From Choanephora cucurbitarum (taxonomy: Eukaryota > Mucoromycota > Mucoromycetes > Mucorales > Choanephoraceae): DNA of 64,000 nucleotides. The stretch spans positions 124,001 through 188,000 of the forward strand of contig JAIWNI010000037.1 in the NCBI GenBank assembly GCA_025331435.1, written 5' to 3'. The notes beneath the pieces were generated by a model, which was not told the DNA's origin, searched no databases, and saw only the letters and a list, made by a program, of their open reading frames with translations. Within the stretch, counting starts at the first letter, position 1. Each line of letters begins with the position of its first letter. The position numbers were made by a program, and so were the translations under genes. Positions 22,217-35,339 of this stretch are shown here, one piece after another.

Positions 22217-25200
22217 ATGAGTCTAACCCTAATAACAGATAATCCATGTAATCGAATGGATCAAAATCAGCTTAACGAGAATCACCCACTCTCACCCGCT
22301 GCTGCCTTTCGTAACCAATATTATCTATCACAACTAAACGCGAAGAACAAAAAAGAGACTGTGCCCCTGAATTCAGGCAATCTACACCAAACGCCATCCG
22401 TAAAATCATTGTCCGATGATGAGGCAGAAAATATCTCTATCAAGACGACAGAAAGCGATCACACGACCCTATTTGAGCCTAAATCAACAGATGAGCCAAA
22501 AATTGTTGTATTGATGCCAGAAGAAAACAAAGATAGCAGCAGTACACTGCTTTCAAAACTATCGAAATCAACAGCACCTATGCGAGCTAAATTATCTCGT
22601 AGTAAAAGTAAGTTCTAAAAGAAAAAAGGAGAGGAAAGAAATTTAAGTGGAGGGAGGTAGCTTAAAGTTGCTATCTAGACAAACAAAAGGGAGAAAGGGG
22701 GGAAGAGTGTATAAGATAAAGATAGATAGAAAAGGGAGGAGAATCTATAATAATAATGGTACTAAGCAAAAGGATTCTGAAATAGCTAATTTCGATCATT
22801 TGTGGATGAGTTCTTCAACAACACTTTCCTTACCGCTTAGAAAATCAGCAGAAGGTGTACAACATTTAGCATTATCTCGAAAGAAATGTAAAATAATAGC
22901 TATTGGAGATTTTGTATTGGTATTGATTTGCTCTCTTTTGCTTCAGCTGCCTATCATGGAGTAGATGTCTACCCTGCATTTCTATCCAAAGTAGCCTATG
23001 CCTTTAAAGAACAAGTCGTTATTGGCAAAAAGACGAAAAATAGCATTCAATATCACGAAGTATTTGATGGAAAACATGCTGTGGTAATTTCAAAGAAACA
23101 GTATGAACAATAGCCATTTTAACTTTTTTTTTTTTTTTTTTGCAAGAACAAATTGGCTTCTATCCTTAAAACAAAAGACAGAAATCTTGCTGTGTTAGTA
23201 GGCAGAGCACTTGAATATCAAAATCTATTTCATGATGTCAATTATGAGCATCGACTTCGAGACTCAGTCAATGAATTATATCGATTTAAGGATCAACCGC
23301 GACCTATAAATAAACGTCGTTCGGATGGGATTGCAATCACTGAAATAGAGGATGAAGACATGGGACAAAATAAGCAAGAATCAGACATAGAAAATATCAG
23401 AAAGAAGAGAGAGAGCATCAATTTAAAGGAACAAGATAACCAACTGCCCAATGGCATTTTCACATTACTTACCAACTGTTATTCACCTACTTGTACTTCA
23501 GATTCATCTTGTTATAGCCCACTCTGCCCTAGAAAGATACAAAAGGTAGAGCAATCTTGACAGGCCTTTGAATGATCTGTTTTAATCAAATCTTTAATTA
23601 GATAAGTCAAAATTCACTGCCAGAGGAAAATGTACGCTTAAAAAAAAGAGAGATTATATGGCAAGAGATTGATTTACACGATTGATTGAAATTGATAGGA
23701 AGATAGACTATGGGTCAACACAGTATCCAAATCAATACTCGACACAATATCTGCCAAAGAACGCAAAAGACAGGAAAACATTTTCGAACTCATTTATACC
23801 GAGAAGGATTTTGTAGACGATTTGGGTTATGTAGAAAAGGTAAACAATCCCGAACAAATCGTCTTTTCTTTCTCTTAAAGGCAATTCATCTAGGAATGGA
23901 TAGAGCCCTTGTTATCTCAAGATTATATTTCTCTGGACAAACGGTCAGAATTCGTGAAAGATGTGTTTTGGAATATACTAGACATCAAGAAGAACAACGC
24001 TGTTCTTTTGACAGATCTCCTACAGCAGCAACAGCGACATAAAGTCATTCCAAAGATTGGCCATATTTTTCTGAAACATGCATCTGACATATGCAAACCA
24101 TTTACGGAATATGGATCTCATCAGATTATTGGAAAACACGTCTTTGAATCTGAAAAGGCAACCAATCCTATATTTGCCGAATGGGTTCAGGTAAGTTACA
24201 AGCAGAAGATGATAGCAAATAATCTAAATTTGTATTTTAGGCAAATGAAAGATCACCAAAATCTCGTAAATTGGAATTAAATGGATACCTTACAAAGCCT
24301 ATTACTCGTCTGGGAAGATACAATCTATTGCTACGAGAGATTCTAAAGCACACAAATGAAGATCATCCAGATTATCAAGCCATACCGAGAGTGATGCAGA
24401 TCATCAGTCAATTTTTGGAACAAGTGAATGAAGAGACAGGGAAGGTTGAAAATAGATTTGGTCTTGAGCTTCTAGAGAAAAAACTGTTGCAAAGCAGAAA
24501 GAACAACCAAAATCAAGACATTGTAAGTCTTCTGTCCTAAGAAAAAAAAGGAACATGTCTTTACCATTCACACTCTCTTTGTATTAGGACGAGCTTGAAT
24601 TATCAGCACCAGAAAGAAAGATTATCATGAAAGGCGCACTTAAACGAAAAAGCAATTCGACAACTTCATCCAGCGAATCTTCAGAGTTACAAGTCTATAT
24701 ATTGGATCATTATATGTTGATTATAAAGTCGAAATATTATGATAACGTTGAGCAGTACAAGTTGTATAAAAAAGTAAGATGGCTTGGAACCTCGCTCTTT
24801 GTTTATTCATAATAGCTTACAGATATTTAGCCTATCCCATTAGCGTTACTTTCTATTGGCTTGCCTGATCAAACTGCAAGGCGATCAAGTTCTATTCTTC
24901 CCTACAATCGATCAAGCACTAGTTCATTTAACTCAGCCACAGGGAGTGCCGAATACCTTCCATCGCCCTTGATATCTTATTCATCTTCATCTGCCAACAG
25001 CAATAGCCAAAAGTCAGGCGGATATCCTATCAGCTTCATTCATCTAGGTCGACATGGATCAGGCATGACCACGCTTTATGCCTCCACACTTGCGAGCCGA
25101 AGAAAATGGATTGATACCATCGATCGTCATCGTCAATCCGTCATGGAAAAACTCAAAGTCTTCCATATGTCTATTGTAAGCCATCGTTATTTCAATTCGT

Positions 25201-26586
25201 TCAACAAGGTGAATTGTGCTGTTGCCTTTGGAAACTACATTCTCTTTGGATGCGATCAAGGTATCTGTATCAAGAAAAATCGACACCGTCTTCAAAGACC
25301 TTTAGCTACTTCACTGGGAGATGATCATGATGAGGCAGAGGATGATGAGATCATCAAGGTGTTTTCGCTTGAAAAAGTGTCTCAGCTGGATATACTTAAA
25401 GACCTCCGCTTGATCCTGGTATTAGCAGACAAAGTGTTTTATACACTTTCCCTTGATCTCTTATTTAATGAGCGAGATGAGCTTGCTATCTCACCTACCT
25501 TGCTGGTCAACACAAATTCTTTACCAGCTTCACCTCGAGAGAAAATTAAGCCCTTTATTGTGGGTGGAGGAAGTATCAGCAGTAAACTGAGGTACAATAA
25601 CAGCAGCAACAGTAGTCTCTACAGTAGTGGCAACGAAAGTGCATCCTCATTACCGATAGCACCTCTGTCACCCAAAAGACTTCATTTCAAGAAGTTTGGT
25701 ACAAACATTTCGTTCTTCAGAGTAGGTCATGTCTACGACAAGACAGTCAATCTGGAAAGACTATTGGTTTGCCTGGTGAAATGCAATTCGATGACATCCA
25801 CCATCCGAGCCTTAGAACCTCAAGAAGGGCTACTGGAAAAGAAGAAAAAGAAAAAGAAGAGACAGTCCAACAACTTGGGTCTGTTTATGCGACATTCAAA
25901 TGAAGTATTACGTGGGTTCAAAGACCTCTATATACCAGGTGAAGCTACTTCACTACAATACTTTAAGAATGTTATCTGTGTTGGTAGTGCCAAAGGATTT
26001 CAGATGGTGGACATAGGATCAGCCGATGTTCAAAGTAAAGAAGGCTGTTTATGCGTAACTATTTGGTGTATTGACTTTTTTGTATACTAGGTGTTTTGGA
26101 TCCAAATGATGAAAATCATCAATTCATCAATCAAAGAGAAACACTTCGACCTGTTTCTATGTTTAGGCATCCTGAGCACTGTATCATGTTATGTTATGAT
26201 GGTAATTGTTCAGTCTAATGATTTTCTAAATACTAACTCAGTCATTTAGATTTGGCCTTTTATATTGATAAAAAAGGTCGCCGGGTAAGGCCTGACTGGT
26301 TGATCCATTGGGAAGGACATCCTACTTCGTTTGTGCTTCGTTATCCCTATATACTTGCCTTTGACTCTAGTTTTATAGAAATTCGACATGTAAATACTGT
26401 AAGTGTTTATCTGAAAAGGATTAGGAGACGGCATTGACATTTTTTTTTAAGGGTAAATTAACTCAAATTATCACCGGACACAATATTCGCTTTTTGGATT
26501 CTGAGTCATCCGAGTCTATTTATTGTGTTATGGATGATGCTCGTACAGGCAACGAGCTTGTATTTAGTCTAAACTATCATACTTAG
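22217..26586 (+). CDS. Rho1 guanine nucleotide exchange factor, DEP-DH-PH-CNH (ROM2/RGF1-like)
   Basis: Activates Rho1 for cell-wall integrity signalling. Thirteen exons: 22217-22607, 22786-22887, 22947-23083, 23147-23545, 23602-23631, 23699-23839, 23894-24190, 24241-24522, 24588-24773, 24831-26034, 26091-26201, 26250-26398 and 26452-26586, giving 1187 aa. Order of parts: low-complexity N-terminus; DEP around 165-265 (VDVYPAFLSKVAYAF); DH around 370-575 (KERKRQENIFELIYTEKDFV, then ELNGYLTKPITRLGRYNLLL); PH from about 600 (IMKGALKRKS, LYKK, ALLSIGLPD); CNH from about 770 to the end (NCAVAFGNYILFGCDQGI, HPEHCIMLCYD, IITGHNIRFL). Exon 5 is a 30-nt microexon. Exon 2 boundaries are the least certain (intron 1 is 178 nt). 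An alternative start is the in-frame ATG at 22256. Confidence 0.9.
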
Positions 26587-27199
26587 TACCCTAATTCTTC
26601 TCTCAATATATGGTAGAAACAAACAATTAAGTAAAAACTCTAATGATTTAACTGTTTATACTGTATCTGAAAAAAGGTAACCCTTTTAAAATCTGCGTGC
26701 CCCTCCTATTGAGTTCTTAGCTTTCATGCAGGCAATAGCCAAGTATCACCAATAATTGCGCCTTGTCCCTAATACCAACTTTTCTTCGAAGCAGATCGCT
26801 TTCTATTCCAATCAATTGAATTTGCTTCGTAGTAACAAAAGAAAAAGTTCAATCCTACCTTCAACTTCTTTGTATGGCCGTAGCGTTTATTTAAAAAGAT
26901 ATTCTACTGTGTTGAAATCAAAGCCCTTTGACTAAATATCTTCATGCTTTATCTTATCAATTGGTTAAGCCTTATAGTCTGCACACAAGGTGGCTTTTTG
27001 AGACTTGAAACTCTCTTCCGGTGTAAGTGCGACCTATTTCATTAGGTTGTGCTTGATGACTAGTAAGCATAAAAGAACTTTCTAGTCCTTAAATCATGTT
27101 GTTCCAAAAAAGGAAAAAAAGTTACGTGGATATATGCTGAAGCAAAAAAAAAAACGAATTGACGTTTTCAGCATTTTTTCTTTCTTTTTGACTCTAGAC
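26587..27199. other. Intergenic / HUL5 upstream region
   Basis: No gene is supported between the RhoGEF stop and the HUL5 ATG. A- and T-rich tracts lie at 27105-27190 just before the start. Confidence 0.6.
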
Positions 27200-30100
27200 A
27201 TGAACTTTAGTTTTGAAGGCAACTACAAACCAAAGCGTAGTATTAACTTGGGAGGTGTCCGACGTGTGGACGATAAAAAGTCACTCATGGCTAAGGCTCA
27301 ACTTGAGAGGAAACAGAGAGAGCAAGAACGTCTTCGGCTTAAAAGTGCTGGACGCATTCAAGTAAGCAGAAAAGTGGAAATGAACAAGATAAAATAAAAC
27401 TCATAGCGCAAAAAGGCTTTTTATAGAGGACGCAAGATAGCTGCTGAAGTGCGAGAAAACAACCGAAGAGAATTTGACGAGAGAATGACAAGAGAACCTA
27501 TAGATCTACTCAGCATGACTCGACTACTTCTCTCATTTTATCAGCCTGAGAAGGATGCGCAGTACCTGAACTATCTGGCCAACACATTCTCCAACAGTCA
27601 TGCATGGAACTCGGACAGCGGAATATGGTTGCTATGCTTATTAATTAAGAAAGTGCTATTACCTAGTTTGGCATCCACTGAGGCTACACAATTACTTGCC
27701 TATGCATTCACCCACCTAGACAACCCTGAGACACACAGTCGTATCCTGACATATGCATTATACCATACCAACCTATTTAATGACTTGAAGGAGACCCAAA
27801 AGCCATATTCAGATACCATCGAGTCTATACTCTATCAATGCATCACATTTAATCCACCTTATGACTACACACCCTCTGCCTTGATTCAGCAGTATGACAG
27901 TACATGCAAACACACACCTTACATGACTCGCTCAGTTCTACTGGAGAAGATTACTCGTGAACTATTGACTGATCCATTCTTTTTTGATCAATTTAAAGAT
28001 CACGACAAGACAAGACAAGTATGGGCTACCCGACTGCCTCTAGAGGATATACTATCGACTGTAATTGGATTGTTTCCTGATCCTAAATTAGAATCAACAG
28101 ATCTTGCAGGTTTACTGATCAATATCACTGGCATGGGAGAGACAGATTCCGGAAAGCGTTTGGCTGCTTCATTGACAAGTTATGCTAAAGCCATTCAATT
28201 GTTACTTGCCCATCTACCTCCTGCTTTCCTGGTTGATCCTACAGAGTCAACATCAGAAATGATAAAACAAGGTAAGTGATTATTACGAAAAAAAGGGTCA
28301 TTACAAGCTAACTTGAATTATAGATAATTCAGACGACTCTTCAGATGAAGAAGATGAAGAAGATATAGTCATGCAAGAAGTACAGGAACCTGCTGTACTT
28401 GTATCACCCTTGATTCGTGCACGACTTGAACTACTTTATGCTCCCGACCGAATCAATGATCTACTATACACCTTTATCCAACGAAAATCCGATACTGAGT
28501 CGATTGCTAGCTTTTTTAACACCCTGATGATGCGCTGGCCTGCCAAAAAAGACACTGTCTTGAACACACTTTTGTATAAATCTCGACAGAGAGCTGCATA
28601 CCCACTTGTGCAACGCCTTTGGCAATCCTGGTCGCCTTTAGCCTCTGTATTTGATGACCAAAATATCATACCTCACTTATCAGTAGCAGTCAAATCATTG
28701 ACAGACAACAGTAGTCATTGGTCTATTCTGTATTTGTTGTGCGAAGTTTATGCTCGCTTGTTGCTGACCATGGGAGATGATGAATTCTTTTCAGAAGGAA
28801 ATGCGCTTCGTGTAGATCAGATAGTAACATTGAGCCGACAACTTAAAAACATTGCATTTGTCATGTTCTGGCGTGCTGGTAGTATGGACTTGACACAGGC
28901 CATTGGTATGACTGGTATCCAGCTAAGTCAGCTTAGATCCAGTGTAACTCATCTTTTACAACAAATCCATATGCGAGAGTAAGCTTTAGTATAGGATAGA
29001 TAGCTTTATAGATAGCTTACTTTTTTTCTTTCTTTTTTTCTTAATCTTGTAGTTCTCGTCGAGCATTTTGCCCAAAGTCGCACTGGTTGATACCCGACTT
29101 GGATACAGATGATTTCTCAAGTGAAGCAGTAGCAGAAGAATTCAACTTGGAAAGCGAAGAACAACAATTACTTGAGATAGATCCATCCGCTAAAAGTCGA
29201 TCTGTTTCTAAAGGACGCTTGGCCATCATCAGTCCTCGTCTAGGTCTTCTTAACAATATACCCTTTGTGATTCCCTTTGAACAACGTGTAGAAATATTTC
29301 GCATGTTTGTTGCTAACGATAAGAAGAGAAACCAGATTGATGACATGTACCACCGTCCAAAGGCATCAGCCATCGTACGAAGAGACCATATGTTTGAAGA
29401 TGGATACAACTCACTTAGTAGATTGGGTGCTACCGAGTTAAAGGGCAAAGTAGCTATTTCTTTTGTAGATGAATTTGGCTTAGAGGAAGCTGGTATTGAT
29501 GGTGGTGGTGTCTTTAAAGAATTCCTTACGGGACTCAGCAAAGAAGCATTCAATTTGGATTACGGCTTATTTGTGGCCACACCAGATCAATTACTCTATC
29601 CTAATCCTAGTTTATCCGCTTCCCATCGTAAGTGCGTGTGTGTGTTTTCGAGGATGAGTTGTATAAACTAAAACAATGAGTTTCTTTTCATTAGCTCAGC
29701 AATTAGAATACTTTAGATTCCTAGGTCTAATTATTGGTAAAGCAGTTTATGAAGGTGTTTTGTTAGATGTGGCATTTGCAGAATTCTTCTTAAAGAAATG
29801 TCTCGGCAAGGTCAACTATTGTAAGTCATGGAACAAACATTTTGATCTCCTCTTGACTAAGTTGCTTTCTTCAAAGTGGACGATCTTGTCTCTTTAGATC
29901 CAGATCTCTATAAGGGATTGATTGCGATAAAGCATTACGAAGGCAACGTAGAAGATTTATCACTAGATTTCACAAGTTCTCATTCTGAGTACGGCGAGCC
30001 AGTTATCATGGATGTGATTCCTAACGGTAGCCAAATCCCAGTGACCAATGCCAATCGTATTCAATATATCTATTCCATTGCCAACTATAAGCTCAATGTC

Positions 30101-30616
30101 CAGATTGCTAAACAATGTCGAGCCTTCTTTAGAGGTCTATCAACTATCATAGATATCAAATGGCTGCGCATGTTCAACCAACAAGAGCTTCAGGTTCTCT
30201 TGGGTGGTGCCTCTGTTCCTATCAACTTGACTGACTTGCGTACACACACTGTACTTGCAGGCTACCGGGATCACGACTTGACTGTGCAATATTTCTGGCG
30301 CGCATTGGAATCATTTGACAACGAACTTCGTATGAAATTTGTCAAGTTTGTGACATCCTGTTCAAGACCGCCCTTATTGGGCTTCAAAGAATTAGTGCCT
30401 CAATTCTGCTTAAGAAATGCAGGCACAGATGATGAACGATTGCCAACTAGTTCGACGTGTGTCAATCTGCTCAAATTGCCTAGTTACACAAGCTATGAAA
30501 TCTTGAGAGAGTAAGTAGAATGGAAGACAATACGAAATCAGAAGCCAACTCATTCTCTTTTGTGTAGAAAATTGTTATATGCCATCAATGCGGATGCAGG
30601 ATTTGATTTATCATAG
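27200..30616 (+). CDS. HUL5: HECT E3 ubiquitin ligase (HUL5/UBE3C-like)
   Basis: Proteasome-associated E3/E4 that extends ubiquitin chains on stalled or misfolded substrates. Exons 27200-27361, 27416-28271, 28324-28978, 29053-29627, 29695-29820, 29877-30510 and 30568-30616 give 1018 aa (human UBE3C: 1083; yeast Hul5: 910). The N-terminus MNFSFEGNYKPKRSINLGG and the IQ-like RIQAFYRGRK match the UBE3C family start. The HECT domain occupies roughly the last 370 residues: FEDGYNSLSRLG, FVDEFGLEEAGIDGGGVFKEFL, LGLIIGKAVYEG, and LPTSSTCVNLLKLPSY with the catalytic Cys at 986, then the C-terminal FDLS. An acidic stretch (SSDEEDEEDI) interrupts the middle. Introns are 50-74 nt. Identification is firm. 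Confidence 0.95.
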
Positions 30617-31301
30617 TTCGATATTTTCTTTCTTCTTTGTGTTGTATGCGATTGAATATGTATCTTGGACTTTTTTCCTTTAATTCTATAAACAAATATC
30701 AAATAGACTTAAAATGTGCTCATAATTCAGGTATTTGTCTTGCACAAATTTACTAGCATAGTTTGTGACATAGCTATAAAAAAAAAGAATCATCTTTATT
30801 GTTGACTTCTGCATATTCCAGTACCTTGGCTTTAGTATTGGCTATACTAAGATGGTCAAACTTTCAGTTTTTCCTCCTTTAGCGAAGTTAGATGTAAAAC
30901 CAATGAAACATCACAAATCTTTAACTGAACCAAGATCAATGCTAACACTCTTAGATACCTTCAAATGGTTTGCAAAAGTGTCTGAGTGAAATTTGTTCAT
31001 AATTGGGCCTGTACTAAGGATTTGATAAACGATACTGAAAACTCTGCAATTATATAGCTCTGTTGTCAAATTGGGAGTTTTAGATACGGCTTTTAAGCCG
31101 TACTTGAGAGTACTGCTCTGTTGATGAGGTCGTAACGAAAGTAGAGCTTGCTGCCGATGACCTCTTTCAGCCACTTTTGCATAAGTTATCTTAGTTAGAG
31201 CTGACATATATTGTAGGAGAGAAATAAGTGGTGTAATCTGTTTCTCTGAAACAAGCTCATAGACACTTAAGATAAAAAAACTGTTTAATAAATTAAAAAC
31301 T
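30617..31301. other. Convergent 3' region
   Basis: Between the HUL5 stop and the PDK-like stop. A 98-codon minus-strand ATG frame (31207-30911) is present but shows no family features and such lengths are expected by chance here. No other feature is seen. Confidence 0.5.
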
Positions 31302-32650
31302 CTAAATCTCTAAGCCTTCTGCCATTGAATCATCAATATGCTTCAACTTCAAAAAGACATCGCAGCCAAACCCCCACATAGATACAAGTGTCAATGAACC
31401 ACCGAAATAACGAGCATACATTCTAGCCAATGGCAAGCCAAATCCCAATCCAGCCAAAGGTCCACCTACACCACTTTGCATTGCCATCTCGGTAATGTTT
31501 CTAAAGATGTTAGATGGATCATTCTCGGCATCTTCTTGTGCTTTGGAGACTGTAGTGTATGAATACTCAAACACCTTATGTAAGTCCTCATCACTGATGC
31601 CATTGCCTTGATCACGAATTCGAATAGATATATCCTCTGTACCTTGACTGATGGTAATCTGAATAGGAGGCAAAGGTGTTGTTCTTCCCATCTTCTTGTG
31701 ATGTTCTACTGTAGCTCTATAGGAATTCTTCAATAACTCGGTCAGAATGTATTCCAGATGAACAGGTACATAAGTGAATTTGGTATCTGTATGGCCATCA
31801 ATGATTGCTTCTGGGCTCTCTCCATAATTAAATTCACATAATTCTGAGACAAAATCTGTGCACTGTTTGATCAATTGATCTGGCTTGATTTGTGTGTCAA
31901 TAATACCAATATATCCATCTGTCTCAATATCCTTTTGATGCATCAAGGCAATAGCTTGTTCAGCAATCAAACGGATACCTATTCGTGCCTGAATCATATC
32001 GTCCAAAAACCTCGCCATATCTTGTGTGTTCATATACTGTTTGCATTCCAAAAAGCCTAACACCCAAAAAAAAGAAGGGGTACGATAAGGTATGCTATCA
32101 TAAAGGATAGGTTCTATGCAAATTACCTCTGGCAAGTGTGGGAATGTTGTCGCTATGTCGCTCAACAAAAGCTTTTAATTTCTCGATAAATTCAGTATCG
32201 TCTCCAGGTGGCTCAGGAAGAGCATATTGTACGAGTGATTCAAATGAGTCGTAATAGAGGTTATAGATTTCTTTGATATAAGGGTTGGTACCCACAATGA
32301 AGGGCAAGCTTTGAAAGGCTCGGACGCGTCTTGCTAATCGGACTGGTAGTTCTGCTTTAGCGTAGTGTGTACAAGCCTGAAGGCTTTCGTTAGATAATGG
32401 AGGCTGCCCAAATCGAACCAATTGTTTTAGAGTCACTGGCTTTACAGGTTTACTAGCAAACTATGTACGCAAGTAAGTAAAAGTAATAAGAAAAGAGATG
32501 ATGAAATGAAGGTCGAGTTAGCTCACTTCTTACAGTTGTGATCTTGTCGTCATAAAAAGCTTGGGAGTTGGGTCTCTCGATAGCCTTAGAAGCAATAAAC
32601 CGAACATGCTTTATATTCTTGAGGGGCGAGACGACTGTTAAACGAAGCAT
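31302..32650 (-). CDS. Mitochondrial PDK/BCKDK-family protein kinase
   Basis: GHKL-fold Ser kinase that phosphorylates E1-alpha of pyruvate or branched-chain ketoacid dehydrogenase in the mitochondrial matrix. Exons (minus) 32650-32534, 32460-32127 and 32056-31302 give 401 aa. The N-terminus is basic and hydroxylated, as for import. The helical domain has TLKQLVRFG and LPVRLARRVRAFQSLPFIVG; the ATP site shows the N box ELLKNSYRA at 257-265, DQGNG at 299-303 and the G2 box GLGFGLP at 353-359. Yeast has two relatives (Pkp1, Pkp2); I cannot tell which, nor PDK from BCKDK. Introns are 73 and 70 nt. Confidence 0.93.
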
Positions 32651-33745
32651 GTAGAAAATAGGGTAATAAAGGGAAAAAATATGAAGAATGGATTTAGTTG
32701 AAATATACGTGAGAAAAAAAATATAGACAAGGTCCAGCCTAAAATCGTATTACACAAGCACGTCGTTGAGCTCTGAAGTAGCTAATTGATTGAAATCTTG
32801 TCATACTACTAAAAGCGATAATGTCAATATAGATACCCTTCCTCAGCGATTTTTGTCCAAACCTATACATCATGAGCATTTAACTCGCAAGACTGTAGCT
32901 CTTGCGAGAACCCTTTTCACACATAGTTGTTAAATTAATTAAGTAAAAGCGACAATGCTTCCATCTGACATCTCAGTCAATGGAATTAACTTCGAACTTA
33001 AAAATAGAGTATATCTCATACATCCTCTATTGTGTTGATTAGGCCAAAGCAACAGATTATAAGATAAAGACTGAGAACAGAATTTCGTCTTATCATTTTC
33101 TATTTGTTACAGACCAAAAGGCACCTTGTTCTTTCAGCTTTATGTGGTTGTAATGTATACTTGCAAGATTTTAAATTGTTGCACTTCTGGGAAACTATTA
33201 TGGAGTTTTGCTAGCCTTGTTCTTTTTTTAGTTTTTGTTGACTGATGCAAAAAAATTCTACTTGCAAGTATCAACTTAGACCTTATAAGGATACTCCTAG
33301 CTGAACATCTATTGATATCGTTTTTTTTTTTTTTTTTTTGCAATGGAAAGCTTTATGTGGCGATGAAGACATTCTTTTTTCTCCTACTCCGCATAAACCA
33401 AGTTGGCTGTGTGTAACTTAGATTGTAGAGGAGTTAATAAGGAAGTCATTAGCGGCATAAACGAAAAGAAACTAGATTCTCTGCCTATGTTCTTTGATTA
33501 AGAGTTGCTGTCAAAGGAAGAGAAGAAGATTCACTGCATCTATCGCTTGAGGACCAGTTTGGTTTTGAACACTTGAAGCTTAGGAAAAAAATCTCCTCTT
33601 TCTTTTTCATCCTATATTTTGGGAAGGAATCTCTTTACTAATAGTATGAATACAGAGATAAATTGAACCAAAGCATTCAGGACATAACCATCTCACTGAT
33701 TTCATGTTGGTTTTAAACGTTTATTTTTTTTTTATTGATGTGTGA
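32651..33745. other. Intergenic
   Basis: Upstream of the PDK-like gene and downstream of the GDSL lipase. A T18 run lies around 33322-33339. No gene is supported. Confidence 0.6.
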
Positions 33746-35264
33746 CTAGTTAGTCACAAACCTATCTGAATCAGTGGGACAATAGATAGTTTCGTCTTCG
33801 TTAAAGTTGAATATTTTAGGTTTCATTTCTCGACTTGAAAACAGCTGGTTCCATACAATCTTGGATACCCAGCGATGGCCCACGAGACCAGGATGGAAGC
33901 AATCGAAATTACTATAAAAATCAAGTCAGCTTTTGAACATATGCAAGATCGTGTTTCGTAGTTTACCTGAAGAACTCAAGTGGGAAACTTGTAATGTTTA
34001 AATTGGCATTTTGATAAGTCACAGCAAAATCACTTGTCTTGTTTTGTTGATGCTTTTGATAAATATCTTCTAACTTTCGGTTGTAAGCTATTGTAACAAT
34101 GAAGTGGTCAGTTTGCATCTCAAAGCCCTACGTCCTGTATATGAAAGCACTTACCACTCGCTAATCGATCCATCTTGTCAAGTCCTCCAGGGACTGCAGC
34201 ACACTCGCATTCATTGAGGTTGTAATTGATTGTGACATTAGAAGTCTGAGGTGTACAATATGTCTGATTGGCTGTCAATGGAAAGATTTGAGAGACATTG
34301 AAAGCACCGATTAGGTTGACAAGTGTTTTAGGAATGTTTTGTTGTATCTTTTCAAGAGCTCCTTCAATATATGCTCCATAGTTTTCTGGGTCTGTATAGT
34401 TTGTGTCTTCCTTGTTTGAACAAGAATTGCACATATCGTTGCTACCGATTTGAATATTGATCATCTTCCAGTCATTTTCAAAGTCCAAGTTTGACATTGA
34501 CTTCATTTCTGAATTCAATTACAAAGTATTAGTCGCAAACATAAAAAAAAACAATAGATAATCCAGGCTATCTTACGATTAATCAAGTAGTCAAGCTCAT
34601 AATCTAAATCTCTGGCAGTAGCACCACTTATAGCAGCATTGAGTTGATCATTACTGGAATCATCTATAAAAGGAAAACATAAACTTAATTGTTACACATT
34701 ATGTCACTTTTTCATAACCTACAGCTGGCTGAACAAGTATCTCCATCTTTTTTTTACCCAAGAAAAAGAAACATTAATAAGAATTTCTTGTTTTCTATTT
34801 TCGCTTTAATGAAACTTACTGCCACAACTTTCAATCGAATGATTGCCGTTGGAATAACCAGTAAGTTCTGGTTGATAGTGCTTGATATAGTTGGGAACTG
34901 TGAAAGCATTTTCTTGGCCACCCGCACTATAACTTAGACCTCGGTATTCAGTAAATGCATCTAATAGTGCAATGGTTGTAGGTAAAGAAACATTATATCC
35001 CATGATACCAAAACCAGCTGTAATACTGTAAAATGTATATTATAAGAATGCCATTTGCTTTGTTTTTGTTGAATGAACTATAACTTGCCTGTCACCAAGT
35101 GCACCTAAGACTTTGATATCATCTGGTCTAAGATCACTTGCATCTCTTGGGCCATTTCTAGGCGTCAAAGCAGGGCAATCTGATATTTGAGTAACATTTT
35201 TAGTCTCACCAATTGATGCTAGTACGCTCAATGCCAAAGCCAATACAGAAATGATTCTTGTCAT
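33746..35264 (-). CDS. Secreted GDSL/SGNH phospholipase B-like esterase
   Basis: Probable extracellular lipid esterase. Exons (minus) 35264-35089, 35025-34820, 34663-34577, 34508-34155, 34087-33967 and 33911-33746 give 369 aa. A signal peptide (MTRIISVLALALSVLASIG) is followed by DIKVLGALGDSITAGFG, block I with catalytic Ser59; INIQIGSNDMC, block III with the Asn; and FDCFHPGLVGHRW, block V with Asp318 and His321. Arrangement and Cys pattern resemble phospholipase B1-type SGNH lipases rather than short bacterial GDSL enzymes. Several NxS/T sites are present. Intron 1 is GC-AG and splits the Ser59 codon (AG before, T after). A TATAAAAAGG box lies about 66 bases upstream of the ATG. Confidence 0.9.
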
Positions 35265-35329
35265 CCCAACTTTACACAACAATAAAGAAAAAGAAGAGAG
35301 ATTGAAAGGATGAGAAAAAAACAAAAGTT

Positions 35330-35339
35330 CCTTTTTATA
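35330..35339 (-). promoter_or_regulatory. TATA box of the GDSL lipase gene
   Basis: TATAAAAAGG on the minus strand, 66 bases upstream of the start codon. Confidence 0.6.

Noticed and set aside
22647..22785. Frame 22647-22887 as a separate gene start
   Set aside because: Its last part is RhoGEF exon 2; the Gly/Arg/Lys-rich beginning is better read as intron 1.
23710..24042. 110-codon frame from ATG 23710
   Set aside because: Out of frame with the DH-domain exons, which read clearly in the other frame.
29041..29553. 170-codon minus-strand frame inside HUL5
   Set aside because: Shadow of the HECT exon, which has clear family motifs.
6252..30616. Possible biosynthetic or other functional gene cluster
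   Set aside because: The genes are unrelated housekeeping and signalling functions on both strands with independent promoters.
30911..31207. 98-codon minus-strand ATG frame between HUL5 and the PDK-like gene
   Set aside because: No recognised motif, and a length expected several times by chance in this much sequence.
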